Shown here: positions 18,003-25,021 of the stretch, piece by piece | How the letters are laid out: each line of letters begins with the position of its first letter | How positions within the stretch are numbered: position 1 is the first letter of the stretch | Position numbers and translations under genes: made by a program | Source of the DNA: an uncultured Lactobacillus sp. | Lineage (GTDB): Bacteria > Bacillota > Bacilli > Lactobacillales > Lactobacillaceae | DNA length: 28,120 nucleotides | Assembly (NCBI GenBank): GCA_945281075.1 | Contig: CALYQE010000005.1 | Span: 1 to 28,120 of the forward strand | Reading direction: 5' to 3' | The notes under the pieces: generated by a model | The model's database searches: none | What the model was told of the DNA's origin: nothing | The model's input: only the letters and a program-made list of their open reading frames with translations

Positions 18003-18443
18003 TTAATACAATAAATCCAAGTCGTTATCACAGAAATGCTCACTGACTTGCTCATCGAAGTAGACGGGTAAGTCTCGGTCAAAATTAACGGCTAGTTGCT
18101 CATTGAAAAGTTGTTTTTTTGACATCCATTTTAGTTTTCCTTCGCGGGAAGCTTCGACCTTACCGGTAAATTCAGTAGCGCGATAGAATAAAACCAGATA
18201 GCGGTGGTCTTGTTCATCATAAAAATGCTTAATTCCAACTAATTTGGGATTTTTAATGGTTAAATTGGTTTCTTCTTTGACCTCGCGCACAACCGAGTCA
18301 TTAAATGATTCATGTGCTTCAACATGTCCTCCTGGGAAAGTCAGACCAGGCCAATTGGGATCCTTGCGATCGATCACTAAAATCCGATCCTGATCAGTGA
18401 TCATGCACATATTGGTTAAGGTAACGCGTTCGGTTCTATCCAT
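18003..18443 (-). CDS. Nudix hydrolase (MutT-like, 8-oxo-dGTP diphosphatase type)
   Basis: The 146-residue Nudix-fold protein has an almost canonical Nudix box from Gly39. Gly39, five residues, Glu45, seven residues and REVKEETNL follow in order. The usual Gly before the last hydrophobic residue is Asn60, and the metal-binding Glu residues 54, 57 and 58 are kept. Family members hydrolyse nucleoside diphosphate-X compounds, often oxidised dNTPs; substrate cannot be told here. The ribosome binding site is weak (AGAGAGAT region). It probably heads a two-gene unit with the CPBP protease. Confidence 0.9.
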   Translation of the reverse strand: MDRTERVTLTNMCMITDQDRILVIDRKDPNWPGLTFPGGHVEAHESFNDSVVREVKEETNLTIKNPKLVGIKHFYDEQDHRYLVLFYRATEFTGKVEASREGKLKWMSKKQLFNEQLAVNFDRDLPVYFDEQVSEHFCDNDLDLLY

Positions 18444-18635
18444 TTAAAAAACATCTCTCTATCTAATCTAGGTTTATTTTGCCGTTTTCAAAACGAAAAA
18501 AACAGAATAAGTTTTTATTTTAAAAAGCTCATTCAAGCACTTCTTTTTTTAAAATTTAAATTAAGTCTATTATAAAACTTTTATGAGAGGGGAAGATATA
18601 TTGTTAGATTTTTTATCCAATTAGCAAAAAGAGTA

Positions 18636-18644
18636 TGCTAAAAT
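18636..18644 (+). promoter_or_regulatory. Extended -10 promoter candidate for trmK-pepT
   Basis: TGCTAAAAT (TG-n-TAAAAT) lies 25 bases upstream of the trmK GTG. The -35 region is poor, as is usual for extended -10 promoters. It would drive trmK and the overlapping NIF3-family gene, and possibly pepT. Confidence 0.5.
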
Positions 18645-18669
18645 TTTAAACAAAGAAAGTAGGGTAAAA

Positions 18670-19350
18670 GTGAATTTACGATTAAACAAATTAGCTGAAA
18701 TGGTTGATACCAACTCACGTGTGGCTGACATTGGGACTGATCACGCGTATCTTCCAATTGAACTAGTTAAGGCAGGGAAAATTAAGTTTGCGATTGCTAG
18801 CGACATCGCTGAAGGACCACTTGATAATGCCAAACAAGATATCGAGGCTGCGGGAGTGGCAAATAAGGTTGAAACAAGATTGGGACCAGGCTTGAAGACC
18901 GTTTCTAATGACGATCATATTGATACGATTGTCATTGCGGGAATGGGCGGTAAATTAATGACGCAAATTTTAACGGCTGCCTGTCAAGATGGTCTGGAAA
19001 TGGAAACCTTAATCTTGGAACCAAATGTGGGTGAATTTGGCGTGCGCAAGTGGCTAGCCACAAACCACTTTTCAATCATCAATGAAGAAATTCTTGCTGA
19101 AGCCGGCCACATTTACGAAATTATTAAAGCCCAAAAAGCGGCTGACCATTGGCAGTTAACCGAAAAAGAGGAATATTTTGGTCCGTATCTTTTACAAGAA
19201 AAAAATTCTGTCTTTTTCCAAAAATGGCAGGGGCAGCTAGTTTACCAGCAAAAACTTTTGGCTAATTTGAATAAGGCCAAAGTGAAAGATTTCGAGCACA
19301 TAAAGCAAGTTGAACATGAAATAGAAATGATTGAGGGTGAATTATCATGA
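18670..19350 (+). CDS. trmK: tRNA (adenine(22)-N(1))-methyltransferase TrmK
   Basis: The 226-residue class I SAM methyltransferase modifies A22 in the tRNA D-arm. The SAM-binding motif is VADIGTDHAYLP (residues 18-29). The catalytic-region signature VIAGMGGKLM (88-97) and the LILEPNVGEFGVRKWL block follow. A C-terminal coiled-coil-like helix pair (LANLNKAKVKDFEHIKQVEHE region) matches the family. GTG start preceded by AGTAGGG. Its stop overlaps the next ATG by four bases (ATGA). The trmK-nif3 pair next to rpoD is conserved in Firmicutes (yqfN-yqfO); here a two-gene minus-strand insert separates it from rpoD. Confidence 0.95.
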   Translation: MNLRLNKLAEMVDTNSRVADIGTDHAYLPIELVKAGKIKFAIASDIAEGPLDNAKQDIEAAGVANKVETRLGPGLKTVSNDDHIDTIVIAGMGGKLMTQILTAACQDGLEMETLILEPNVGEFGVRKWLATNHFSIINEEILAEAGHIYEIIKAQKAADHWQLTEKEEYFGPYLLQEKNSVFFQKWQGQLVYQQKLLANLNKAKVKDFEHIKQVEHEIEMIEGELS

Positions 19351-20144
19351 CGCAAGTTAAGGAGATTGTTCAGGTGCTACAAGCGCATTTTCCTGAAACA
19401 ATTGCCAGCAAGGGCGATCCCGTCGGCATTCAAATTGGTTCATTAGAACAAGAAGCAACCAAGGTGATGACGACGCTTGACGTGCGGCCACAAGTAGTCG
19501 AAGAAGCGATCAGCAAGGGGGTTGACTTAATTATCAGTCATCACCCCGTGATGTTTCGACCAGCGCCTAATCTCGACTACGCTGATCCGCAAAATAGGAT
19601 GTATGCGCAAATTATTGCCCATCACATAACGGTTTATTCCATCCATACTAATTCTGACAAGGCCCAAGACGGCTCAAGCGATTGGCAGGCTGAGGAATTA
19701 GGATTAGTTGATGTAGAACCATTTTGCCCAGATGAAGATGGGATCGCAATCGGCCGCAAAGGCAAATTGCCCCAGACAATGACCGCGCTAGATTTTGCCT
19801 ATTATGTCAAAGAAAAAATGAAAATCAAAATGGTTCGCTTGATCACGGCCGATAATCAGAAGCCAATTACAACGGTCAGCTTTATCTGCGGCGATGGCGG
19901 AAAATATTGGCACCAAGCGCTGGTAGAGCAAGTAGATGCGTTTATTACAGGCGACGTTTATTATCACACTGGTCATGACATTATTTCTGCTGGATTAACG
20001 GTGGTTGATCCAGGGCACTATACAGAAAAAGCATTTAAAGCTAAAATGTATGATAAGTTAATTAAATGGAACGAAGAAAATTATTGGAAGGTGCAGATAA
20101 TTGAGTCTGCAGTTTCAACTAATCCGTTTCAAGATTTATGTTAA
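19347..20144 (+). CDS. NIF3-like dinuclear metal-binding protein (YqfO family, GTP cyclohydrolase 1 type 2 homolog)
   Basis: The 265-residue NIF3 protein shows metal ligands His65/His66 in ISHHPVMF, Asp104 in HTNSDKAQDG and His224/Glu227 in DPGHYTEK. Bacillus YqfO is about 370 residues because of an inserted CutA-like regulatory domain; this protein goes straight from GRKGKL to the C-terminal half and so lacks that insert, like the E. coli YbgI form. Biochemical function is not settled. Overlap with trmK (ATGA) implies coupled translation. The end overlaps the pepT ribosome binding site. Confidence 0.9.
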   Translation: MTQVKEIVQVLQAHFPETIASKGDPVGIQIGSLEQEATKVMTTLDVRPQVVEEAISKGVDLIISHHPVMFRPAPNLDYADPQNRMYAQIIAHHITVYSIHTNSDKAQDGSSDWQAEELGLVDVEPFCPDEDGIAIGRKGKLPQTMTALDFAYYVKEKMKIKMVRLITADNQKPITTVSFICGDGGKYWHQALVEQVDAFITGDVYYHTGHDIISAGLTVVDPGHYTEKAFKAKMYDKLIKWNEENYWKVQIIESAVSTNPFQDLC

Positions 20145-20155
20145 AAGGAGTTTTT

Positions 20156-21400
20156 ATGGAATACCCAAATTTACTACCCCGATTTTTAAAATACGTTAAA
20201 GTTAATACCCGGTCAGACGAATATTCAGATCGTTTTCCATCGACCAAACGGCAAGATGATTTTCAAAAGCAAGTCATCATGAAGGACCTGGAAGAATTAG
20301 GTTTAAGTGATATTCATTACAACAAAAAATCTGGTTGCGTGATTGCCGAAATTCCGGCGACAGTTGATTATGACGTTCCGGTCATGGGTTATTTAGCTCA
20401 CGTTGATACTGCGGATTTCAACGCCGAGAATGTTAAGCCAATTGTTCATGAAAATTACGATGGCAAATCAAAAATTCAATTGGGTGATTCTGATTTTTAT
20501 CTTGACCCTGAAGTTTTTCCGAATTTGCGCAACTACAAGGGTAAGACTTTAATCACTACTTCGGGCGATACTTTGCTTGGGGGCGACGATAAGTGTGGTG
20601 TGGCTGAAGTTGTCACTTTAGCAGAATATTTATTGGCTCATCCTGAAATTAAGCACGGTAAAATCAGAATTGGCTTTACTCCAGATGAAGAAATTGGTAC
20701 TGGCGCACCTCGTTTTGATGTTGAAGATTTTGGAGCGGAATTTGCCTTTACTTTAGACGGCGCCGCACCTGGAAAATTAGACTGGGGCACTTTCTCAGCT
20801 GCAACTTTTGCTCTTGATATTCAAGGCGTTAACGTTCACCCATCGGTTGCTAAAGACCAAATGATTAATGCGATTCAAATCGGAATTGATTTTCAAAATC
20901 AATTGCCTAGTGCAGAAGTTCCTGAAAAAACTGCTGGTCGTGAGGGCTTTTTCCATTTAACTCATTTCGAAGGGACAGTTGACAACGCCCGCTTAGAATA
21001 CATAATTCGTGATTTTGAACGTGATGGACTTGAAAACCGCAAAAATTTAGTTAAAGAAATCGTTGCTAAGATGAACAAAGAGTTTGGGACTGAACGCATC
21101 AAGCTGACGATGAGGGACCAATACTATAACATGGCTGACGAACTTGCAAAGCACATGGACATTGTTAACTTAGCAAGAGAAGCTTATCATCAAGAAGGGC
21201 TCAATGAAATCAATGAGGAGCCAATCAGAGGCGGTACGGACGGTGGTCAATTGACATACCGCGGTCTACCATGTCCTAACTTGTTTTCTGGTCAAGAAAA
21301 CATGCACGGCAGATACGAATATACTGTTCTTGAATCAATGTATAAGGCAGTCGATGTATTGGTTAGAATCGCAGAACTGAATGCCGAAAAAAATAAATAG
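20156..21400 (+). CDS. pepT: Peptidase T (tripeptide aminopeptidase)
   Basis: The 414-residue M20B dizinc peptidase removes the N-terminal residue from tripeptides, a step in peptide use by lactobacilli. Metal and catalytic residues are His82 and Asp84 (AHVDTADF), Asp144 (LGGDDKCG), the Glu pair 178/179 (PDEEIGTG), Asp201 (TLDGAAPG) and the late His in SGQENMHGRYEY. GGTDGG is also present. I chose ATG 20156, with AAAGGAG seven bases upstream, over an earlier in-frame ATG that lies before that site. It is cytosolic (no signal peptide) and probably co-transcribed with trmK and the NIF3 gene. Confidence 0.96.
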   Translation: MEYPNLLPRFLKYVKVNTRSDEYSDRFPSTKRQDDFQKQVIMKDLEELGLSDIHYNKKSGCVIAEIPATVDYDVPVMGYLAHVDTADFNAENVKPIVHENYDGKSKIQLGDSDFYLDPEVFPNLRNYKGKTLITTSGDTLLGGDDKCGVAEVVTLAEYLLAHPEIKHGKIRIGFTPDEEIGTGAPRFDVEDFGAEFAFTLDGAAPGKLDWGTFSAATFALDIQGVNVHPSVAKDQMINAIQIGIDFQNQLPSAEVPEKTAGREGFFHLTHFEGTVDNARLEYIIRDFERDGLENRKNLVKEIVAKMNKEFGTERIKLTMRDQYYNMADELAKHMDIVNLAREAYHQEGLNEINEEPIRGGTDGGQLTYRGLPCPNLFSGQENMHGRYEYTVLESMYKAVDVLVRIAELNAEKNK

Positions 21401-21528
21401 TGAAACAAAATTGACCTGAATTGGCTCTTTCTTAAATTGCGCTTAAAACTGATAAAGCTTGATCTGATAAGAAAAAGTCTGACGAAAGTAAAACCCAAAA
21501 ATAATACACAACTAGTCTAAAGGGTGAT

Positions 21529-21581
21529 AAAAGCTTATAAAATCATTGAAATAAGTGGTTTTATGAGCTTTTTGGTTTTTT
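21529..21581 (+). terminator. Terminator after pepT
   Basis: AAAAGCTTATAAAATCA pairs with TGGTTTTATGAGCTTTT (17 positions, with GU pairs) and is followed by T-rich sequence. The 21401-21722 gap otherwise holds about 125 bases with no visible gene after pepT and then the gntR promoter and operator. Confidence 0.75.
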
Positions 21582-21647
21582 CTGGAGCTAAAAGCAGTTG
21601 GCGTGGAACGGCGTTAGAGATAAAAGATCAATTTAAGAAAAAAAAGA

Positions 21648-21676
21648 TTGCACAATTGCTTCAAGTAGGATATTAT
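21648..21676 (+). promoter_or_regulatory. Promoter of the first gntR-ABC cassette
   Basis: TTGCAC at 21648-21653 and TATTAT at 21671-21676 are spaced by exactly 17 bp. Transcription would start near 21683, inside the inverted repeat at 21682-21701, so a bound repressor would block initiation. Confidence 0.7.
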
Positions 21677-21681
21677 TACAG

Positions 21682-21701
21682 TGTATTAGAAATGTAATAC
21701 A
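21682..21701 (+). promoter_or_regulatory. Perfect inverted repeat, likely GntR/YtrA-type operator
   Basis: TGTATTA, six bases, then TAATACA: a perfect 7-bp palindrome with a 6-base spacer overlapping the predicted transcription start. Autoregulated YtrA-type GntR genes usually have such a site at their own promoter. A near copy stands at 23919-23938 before the second cassette. Confidence 0.7.
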
Positions 21702-21722
21702 GTTACAAAGGATGGTGGACTT

Positions 21723-22076
21723 GTGGAATTTAAAGATAACGTGCCCATTTATCTGCAAATTAAGCAATATCTTTACCGACAAATTATTATCGGTAAATTA
21801 AAGCCTGGAGAAAAAATCCCTTCAGTTCGTGAGCTGGCTGTTAAATTAACGGTCAACGTCAACACGGTACAAAGGGCACTCCAGCAGATGAATGCTGAAG
21901 GCATACTATATACAAAACGTGGTGAAGGTAATTTTGTTACAGAAGACACGACATTGCTTGAACAGACAAAGCAAAATTTAATTAACGAAGAATTGGGTAA
22001 GTTTGTCCAGAGCATGAATGCCTTAGGAGTAGCTGATGAACAAATATCGTCACTCCTGTCAGAGTATTTAAAATAA
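21723..22076 (+). CDS. GntR family transcriptional regulator, YtrA subfamily
   Basis: The 117-residue protein has a winged-helix N-terminal domain (about 5-75). EKIPSVRELAVKLTVNVNTV contains the helix-turn-helix and YTKRGEGNFV the wing. Only a short helical C-terminal tail (about 40 residues, LLEQTKQNLINEELGKFVQS onward) follows, which is the YtrA type: no large effector domain, the tail serving dimerisation. TTG start with GGATGGTGG-like sequence upstream. Such regulators usually repress the ABC transporter genes next to them and are linked to cell-envelope antibiotic stress. It is probably autoregulated through the palindrome 21 bases upstream. The same site before the second cassette suggests control in trans there. 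Confidence 0.93.
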   Translation: MEFKDNVPIYLQIKQYLYRQIIIGKLKPGEKIPSVRELAVKLTVNVNTVQRALQQMNAEGILYTKRGEGNFVTEDTTLLEQTKQNLINEELGKFVQSMNALGVADEQISSLLSEYLK

Positions 22077-22079
22077 CCG

Positions 22080-22101
22080 CTTTTCTTATATTTAAGAAAA
22101 G
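22080..22101 (+). other. Hairpin between gntR and the ABC ATPase gene
   Basis: CTTTTCTTA, TATT loop and TAAGAAAAG form a perfect 9-bp stem starting three bases after the gntR stop. No T run follows, so it is not a normal terminator. It could lower or stabilise expression of the downstream transporter genes. The second cassette has no equivalent. Confidence 0.45.
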
Positions 22102-22180
22102 ACAAGCAGAACTGTTTACCTTGATCGGAGGAATGACTTTCGCTCAATTAAGTTAAGGAGTTAGGGGAGTGAAATAGCTA

Positions 22181-22885
22181 ATGGAAAATGTTCTCGAAAT
22201 TAAGAATCTAAACTATAAGAAAAATCAACGTACAATATTGAGCGAGATTAACCTCAGTTTAAAGCCTGGGAAGATTATTGCCTTATTAGGCGAAAACGGA
22301 GCTGGTAAGACTACCCTAATGCGTGTGATTGCCGGCGTTGCCAAAAACTATCGCGGTCTAGTCAACGTTTCAGGTGAAGCCAAAGACTTTAAACGGAAAG
22401 CTCATCTTTCTTTTACGGAGAGTCTCAACGGCTTTTCTGGTTCTCTCAAAATAGACCAAGTAATCAATTTATATGAACATCTTTACGATGACTTTGATCG
22501 CGAACAGTTTGAACAGCTGTTTAAGTTTATGAGATTAAGCAAAAACCAACGTTTATCACAACTTTCAAAGGGAATGCGGGAAAAATTAGTAATTGCATTA
22601 ACTTTTTCAAGAAAAGTTGACCTTTACTTATTGGATGAGCCGTTTTCAGGAATTGATTCGATGGCACGTAAGCAAATTATCAATTCGCTTATTCGCTGGA
22701 AGGATGAAAAGGCAACCGTGTTAATTTCCGATCACTTTGTTAATGAAATTACCGCTATTCTCGACGAAGTGGTAGTGATCAAAAATAAAACAATTTTGAC
22801 TCATCAATCTGCCGAAGCAATTCGAGAAAAAAATGAAAGCATTGAAGACTTTTACGAAAGCCTTTATCAAATGGAGGAAGAATAA
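22181..22885 (+). CDS. ABC transporter ATP-binding protein (cassette 1)
   Basis: The 234-residue ATPase has Walker A GENGAGKT (37-44), the signature LSKGM (128-132, in place of LSGGQ), Walker B LYLLDEPFSGID (catalytic Glu153) and the switch His185 in ISDHF. The usual Q-loop position falls in SFTESLNGF, without a Gln. It would energise the adjacent membrane protein; the family (YtrB/BcrA/CcmA-like) mostly exports lipids or peptides or protects against envelope-active antibiotics. Its stop shares one base with the permease ATG. The paralogue at 24317-25021 is the same length and, by eye, roughly 60 percent identical with no gaps. Confidence 0.93.
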   Translation: MENVLEIKNLNYKKNQRTILSEINLSLKPGKIIALLGENGAGKTTLMRVIAGVAKNYRGLVNVSGEAKDFKRKAHLSFTESLNGFSGSLKIDQVINLYEHLYDDFDREQFEQLFKFMRLSKNQRLSQLSKGMREKLVIALTFSRKVDLYLLDEPFSGIDSMARKQIINSLIRWKDEKATVLISDHFVNEITAILDEVVVIKNKTILTHQSAEAIREKNESIEDFYESLYQMEEE

Positions 22886-23733
22886 TGTTTGGTCGCTTTT
22901 TTACAGTAACCCTTAACGGAAAAGTTAAACGGATTAATTTAATTGTGTTTTGGCAGATAATTTCAACAATTTTATTAACTTTCTTTACCTTTTTTGATCT
23001 AGTTCATTTGAGAGTAAATGACCGAAGTGTCAGTCCATTTTTGGGAGGACTCGAAATTTTCTTCTCTACGGCGATCGTTCTTTGCTTTTTATTATATATT
23101 ATGACCTGTATTGATACTGAACGAATTAACAGCAATGAGTCGTATAGATTAATCCCACTTAGCGATATTAAGTATTATCTTGGCAACCTTTTAAGCTCCG
23201 TAACATCATTTCTTTATTTTATAGTTATTGAAATAATTTGTTTCGTGATTTTTGCTGGCGCAACATATACCTTAGATCAGAAATTTCAAAGTGATGTAAA
23301 CACATTCTTTAATCGTTTCGATTCACCAGGTTTTTTTGGCGCACCAAAAGATGTAAGGGCCGTTGCGTGGATCGCAGTAAATTTAATTATTTTTCTGATT
23401 TTGCTGGCCTTTCTAATTTACTTTTTTATTAGTTTTTTGAATCTTTCTAGTCGAGCAATAATCGATTTTCTCCCTGGTTTTCCAAGCAAAACATTTTTAA
23501 CTATCAGTAGACTTTTCATAATTGTCTTACTCTGCTGGATATTTAGCAAAATTGCCAATTTTGTAGGAGAATTTTATCAAACTCCGTTAGACCTCTTTTT
23601 AACTGGTCTTCAGGGGGAGTCTTTAAATCTACTTGCTCTTTCTAATCTTGGCATGCTGGTTTTTACCTTGCTTTTTCTTGCAATAAACCTGGTTCTGTTT
23701 ACAAACTTTTTTGAGCCCAATGAGAAAAGATAA
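22885..23733 (+). CDS. ABC transporter membrane protein (cassette 1), family not recognised
   Basis: The 282-residue protein has about six hydrophobic segments (near 20-38, 58-76, 105-128, 160-185, 205-225 and 250-275), fitting a permease with a six-helix bundle. I do not recognise a named family. The block NESYRLIPLSDIKYYLGNLL after the second segment recurs in the paralogue at 25021 as SQTWRLIPLSSMRLYWDNLL, as does an acidic loop (DVNTFF vs NINEIF), so the two share ancestry although they differ far more than the ATPases. It overlaps the ATPase gene by one base. No signal peptide or protease domain is seen. Confidence 0.85.
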   Translation: MFGRFFTVTLNGKVKRINLIVFWQIISTILLTFFTFFDLVHLRVNDRSVSPFLGGLEIFFSTAIVLCFLLYIMTCIDTERINSNESYRLIPLSDIKYYLGNLLSSVTSFLYFIVIEIICFVIFAGATYTLDQKFQSDVNTFFNRFDSPGFFGAPKDVRAVAWIAVNLIIFLILLAFLIYFFISFLNLSSRAIIDFLPGFPSKTFLTISRLFIIVLLCWIFSKIANFVGEFYQTPLDLFLTGLQGESLNLLALSNLGMLVFTLLFLAINLVLFTNFFEPNEKR

Positions 23734-23807
23734 GCTTTTGATCTTGACAGGCGTTCACTAGTAAAAGACGATGTCAGCTGCCAAAGCAGTTTGTTAAATT
23801 ATCGAGA

Positions 23808-23846
23808 AGGACTAATCTACTTTGAAAAAGGATTGGTCTTTTTTTA
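23808..23846 (+). terminator. Terminator after cassette 1
   Basis: GACTAATC and GATTGGTC (one GU pair) form an 8-9 bp stem followed by TTTTTTT, about 75 bases after the permease stop. It separates the two cassettes transcriptionally. Confidence 0.75.
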
Positions 23847-23884
23847 AAAACGAAAGGCATTGTCAGAGTTTTTTAATAAAGGGA

Positions 23885-23913
23885 TTGTCAGCACCGTGGT
23901 TTAGGTTTATCAT
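23885..23913 (+). promoter_or_regulatory. Promoter of the second ABC cassette
   Basis: TTGTCA at 23885-23890 and TATCAT at 23908-23913 have a 17-bp spacer, the same geometry as the first cassette promoter. CATAAT three bases further is an alternative -10. The retained promoter stands in front of a decayed regulator gene and an intact transporter. Confidence 0.65.
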
Positions 23914-23918
23914 AATAG

Positions 23919-23938
23919 TGTAATAGAAACATAATACG
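23919..23938 (+). promoter_or_regulatory. Second copy of the GntR-type operator
   Basis: TGTAATA, six bases (GAAACA), TAATACG. It matches the first site in 15 of 20 positions by eye, with an identical distance from its -10 box, but symmetry is imperfect (5 of 7 pairs). The right half-site is nearly unchanged. Confidence 0.6.
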
Positions 23939-23953
23939 GTATGAGCTGAGAAG

Positions 23954-24306
23954 TTGCATAGATTAGTAGTCATCTTAAGTTTACTGTCAATTTAAGCAGT
24001 ACTAAGAGTCGCAAGTTGTGTTCATTCACAGTATGACCTAAAAAAGTTCTATTTGCCTGAAATTAGCTTTACGCTTAATTGTTAACGTGAATTCTGTACA
24101 TCCAATTCATTTAATCAATGGATGACGAAAAAATGCTGTCAACCAAAAATCAGGTAGAAGATTTTGTTACGGAGGATATTAAAATGCTTGAGCAAACGAA
24201 ACACCAACTAGTTGAAATTGAACTAACAAAATTTGTTGAAGCTATGCAGTCATTAGGAGTCAGCGCTCAACAAATTGATTTATGTTTGAAAAATTATTTG
24301 AAGTAG
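23954..24306 (+). pseudogene. Decayed copy of the YtrA-type gntR gene
   Basis: This stretch is colinear with the intact gntR at 21723-22076, with net length changes of only a few bases. Three parts show it. TTTACTGTCAATTTAAGCAG matches TTTATCTGCAAATTAAGCAA near the 5' end. In one frame the helix-turn-helix reads KLALRLIVNVNSV against ELAVKLTVNVNTV, followed soon by a stop. From 24118 an open frame of 62 codons, MDDEKMLSTK...FVTED...LEQTK...NYLK, matches residues 59 to the end of the intact protein without gaps. Stops and frameshifts interrupt the 5' half. The 3' frame lacks a visible ribosome binding site. It ends ten bases before the second ATPase gene. Confidence 0.85.
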
Positions 24307-24316
24307 GAGCAATTCA

Positions 24317-25021
24317 ATGGAAAATCTGTTAGAAATCAGAGACTTAAGTTATAAAAAGAACCAAAAAGCAATTTTAAAAAATGTCGACTTGACGCTCAAG
24401 CCTGGAAAAATAGTCGCACTTTTAGGAGAAAATGGGGCAGGAAAGACAACCTTGATGCGCATTATTAGTCAAACTGCTAAAAACTATCACGGCAGCGTGA
24501 TCGTGGCGGGGAAGATCAATGAAGCGGATATCAAAGAGCATTTGTCATTTAGCGATAATTTGGCTGGCTTTGGTGAATTAAGCAGGATCAAGCAGATTGC
24601 TAAATTTTACCAGGTTATTTATCCAGATTTTGATGAAGATGAGTTTGAGCAATTACGCCAGTTTATGAATTTAAGTAACGATCTGCGCCTAGCGGAAATG
24701 TCAAAGGGGATGAGGAAAAAGTTAGTTATTGCATTAACCTTTGCCCGGAAGGTTGATTTGTATTTACTTGACGAGCCTTTTTCGGGGATTGATGCAATGG
24801 CACGCAAAAAAATCATTAATTCGATTATTCTTTGGAAAGCCGAAAATTCGACCATCTTGATTTCGGACCACTTTGTCAACGAGATTGATGCGATCTTGGA
24901 TGAAGTAGCGATTATTAAAGATAAGACGGTCTGCGCACACAAATCGGCTGAGGAAATAAGAGCTAATAATGAAAGCATTGAAGAATATTATGAAGGCTTA
25001 TATTTAAAGGAGGAAGAATAA
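24317..25021 (+). CDS. ABC transporter ATP-binding protein (cassette 2)
   Basis: The 234-residue ATPase is a paralogue of that at 22181. It has Walker A GENGAGKT (37-44), signature MSKGM (128-132), Walker B LYLLDEPFSGID and switch His in ISDHF. All catalytic residues are intact, so it should be functional although its cognate regulator is a pseudogene. AGGAG stands eight bases before the ATG. The end, NESIEEYYEGLYLKEEE, mirrors cassette 1, and the stop again shares one base with the permease ATG. The unusual SKGM signature is shared by both copies. Substrate is unknown; envelope or antimicrobial-peptide protection is inference from the family. Confidence 0.93.
   Translation: MENLLEIRDLSYKKNQKAILKNVDLTLKPGKIVALLGENGAGKTTLMRIISQTAKNYHGSVIVAGKINEADIKEHLSFSDNLAGFGELSRIKQIAKFYQVIYPDFDEDEFEQLRQFMNLSNDLRLAEMSKGMRKKLVIALTFARKVDLYLLDEPFSGIDAMARKKIINSIILWKAENSTILISDHFVNEIDAILDEVAIIKDKTVCAHKSAEEIRANNESIEEYYEGLYLKEEE

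Noticed and set aside
18601..18624. Seven-codon TTG frame after GAGAGGGG, resembling a leader peptide upstream of trmK
   Set aside because: It contains no repeated regulatory codons and no attenuator follows; the trmK promoter lies after it, so it would not be on the same transcript.
22137..22160. Tiny ATG frame (MTFAQLS) after GGAGG before the first ATPase gene
   Set aside because: The GGAGG is one base from the ATG, too close for initiation, and the peptide has no features.
23734..23910. Repeated ATTGTCAG (near 23862 and 23884) as a possible direct-repeat operator
   Set aside because: The second copy is explained as the -35 box, and the first has no matching site in cassette 1.
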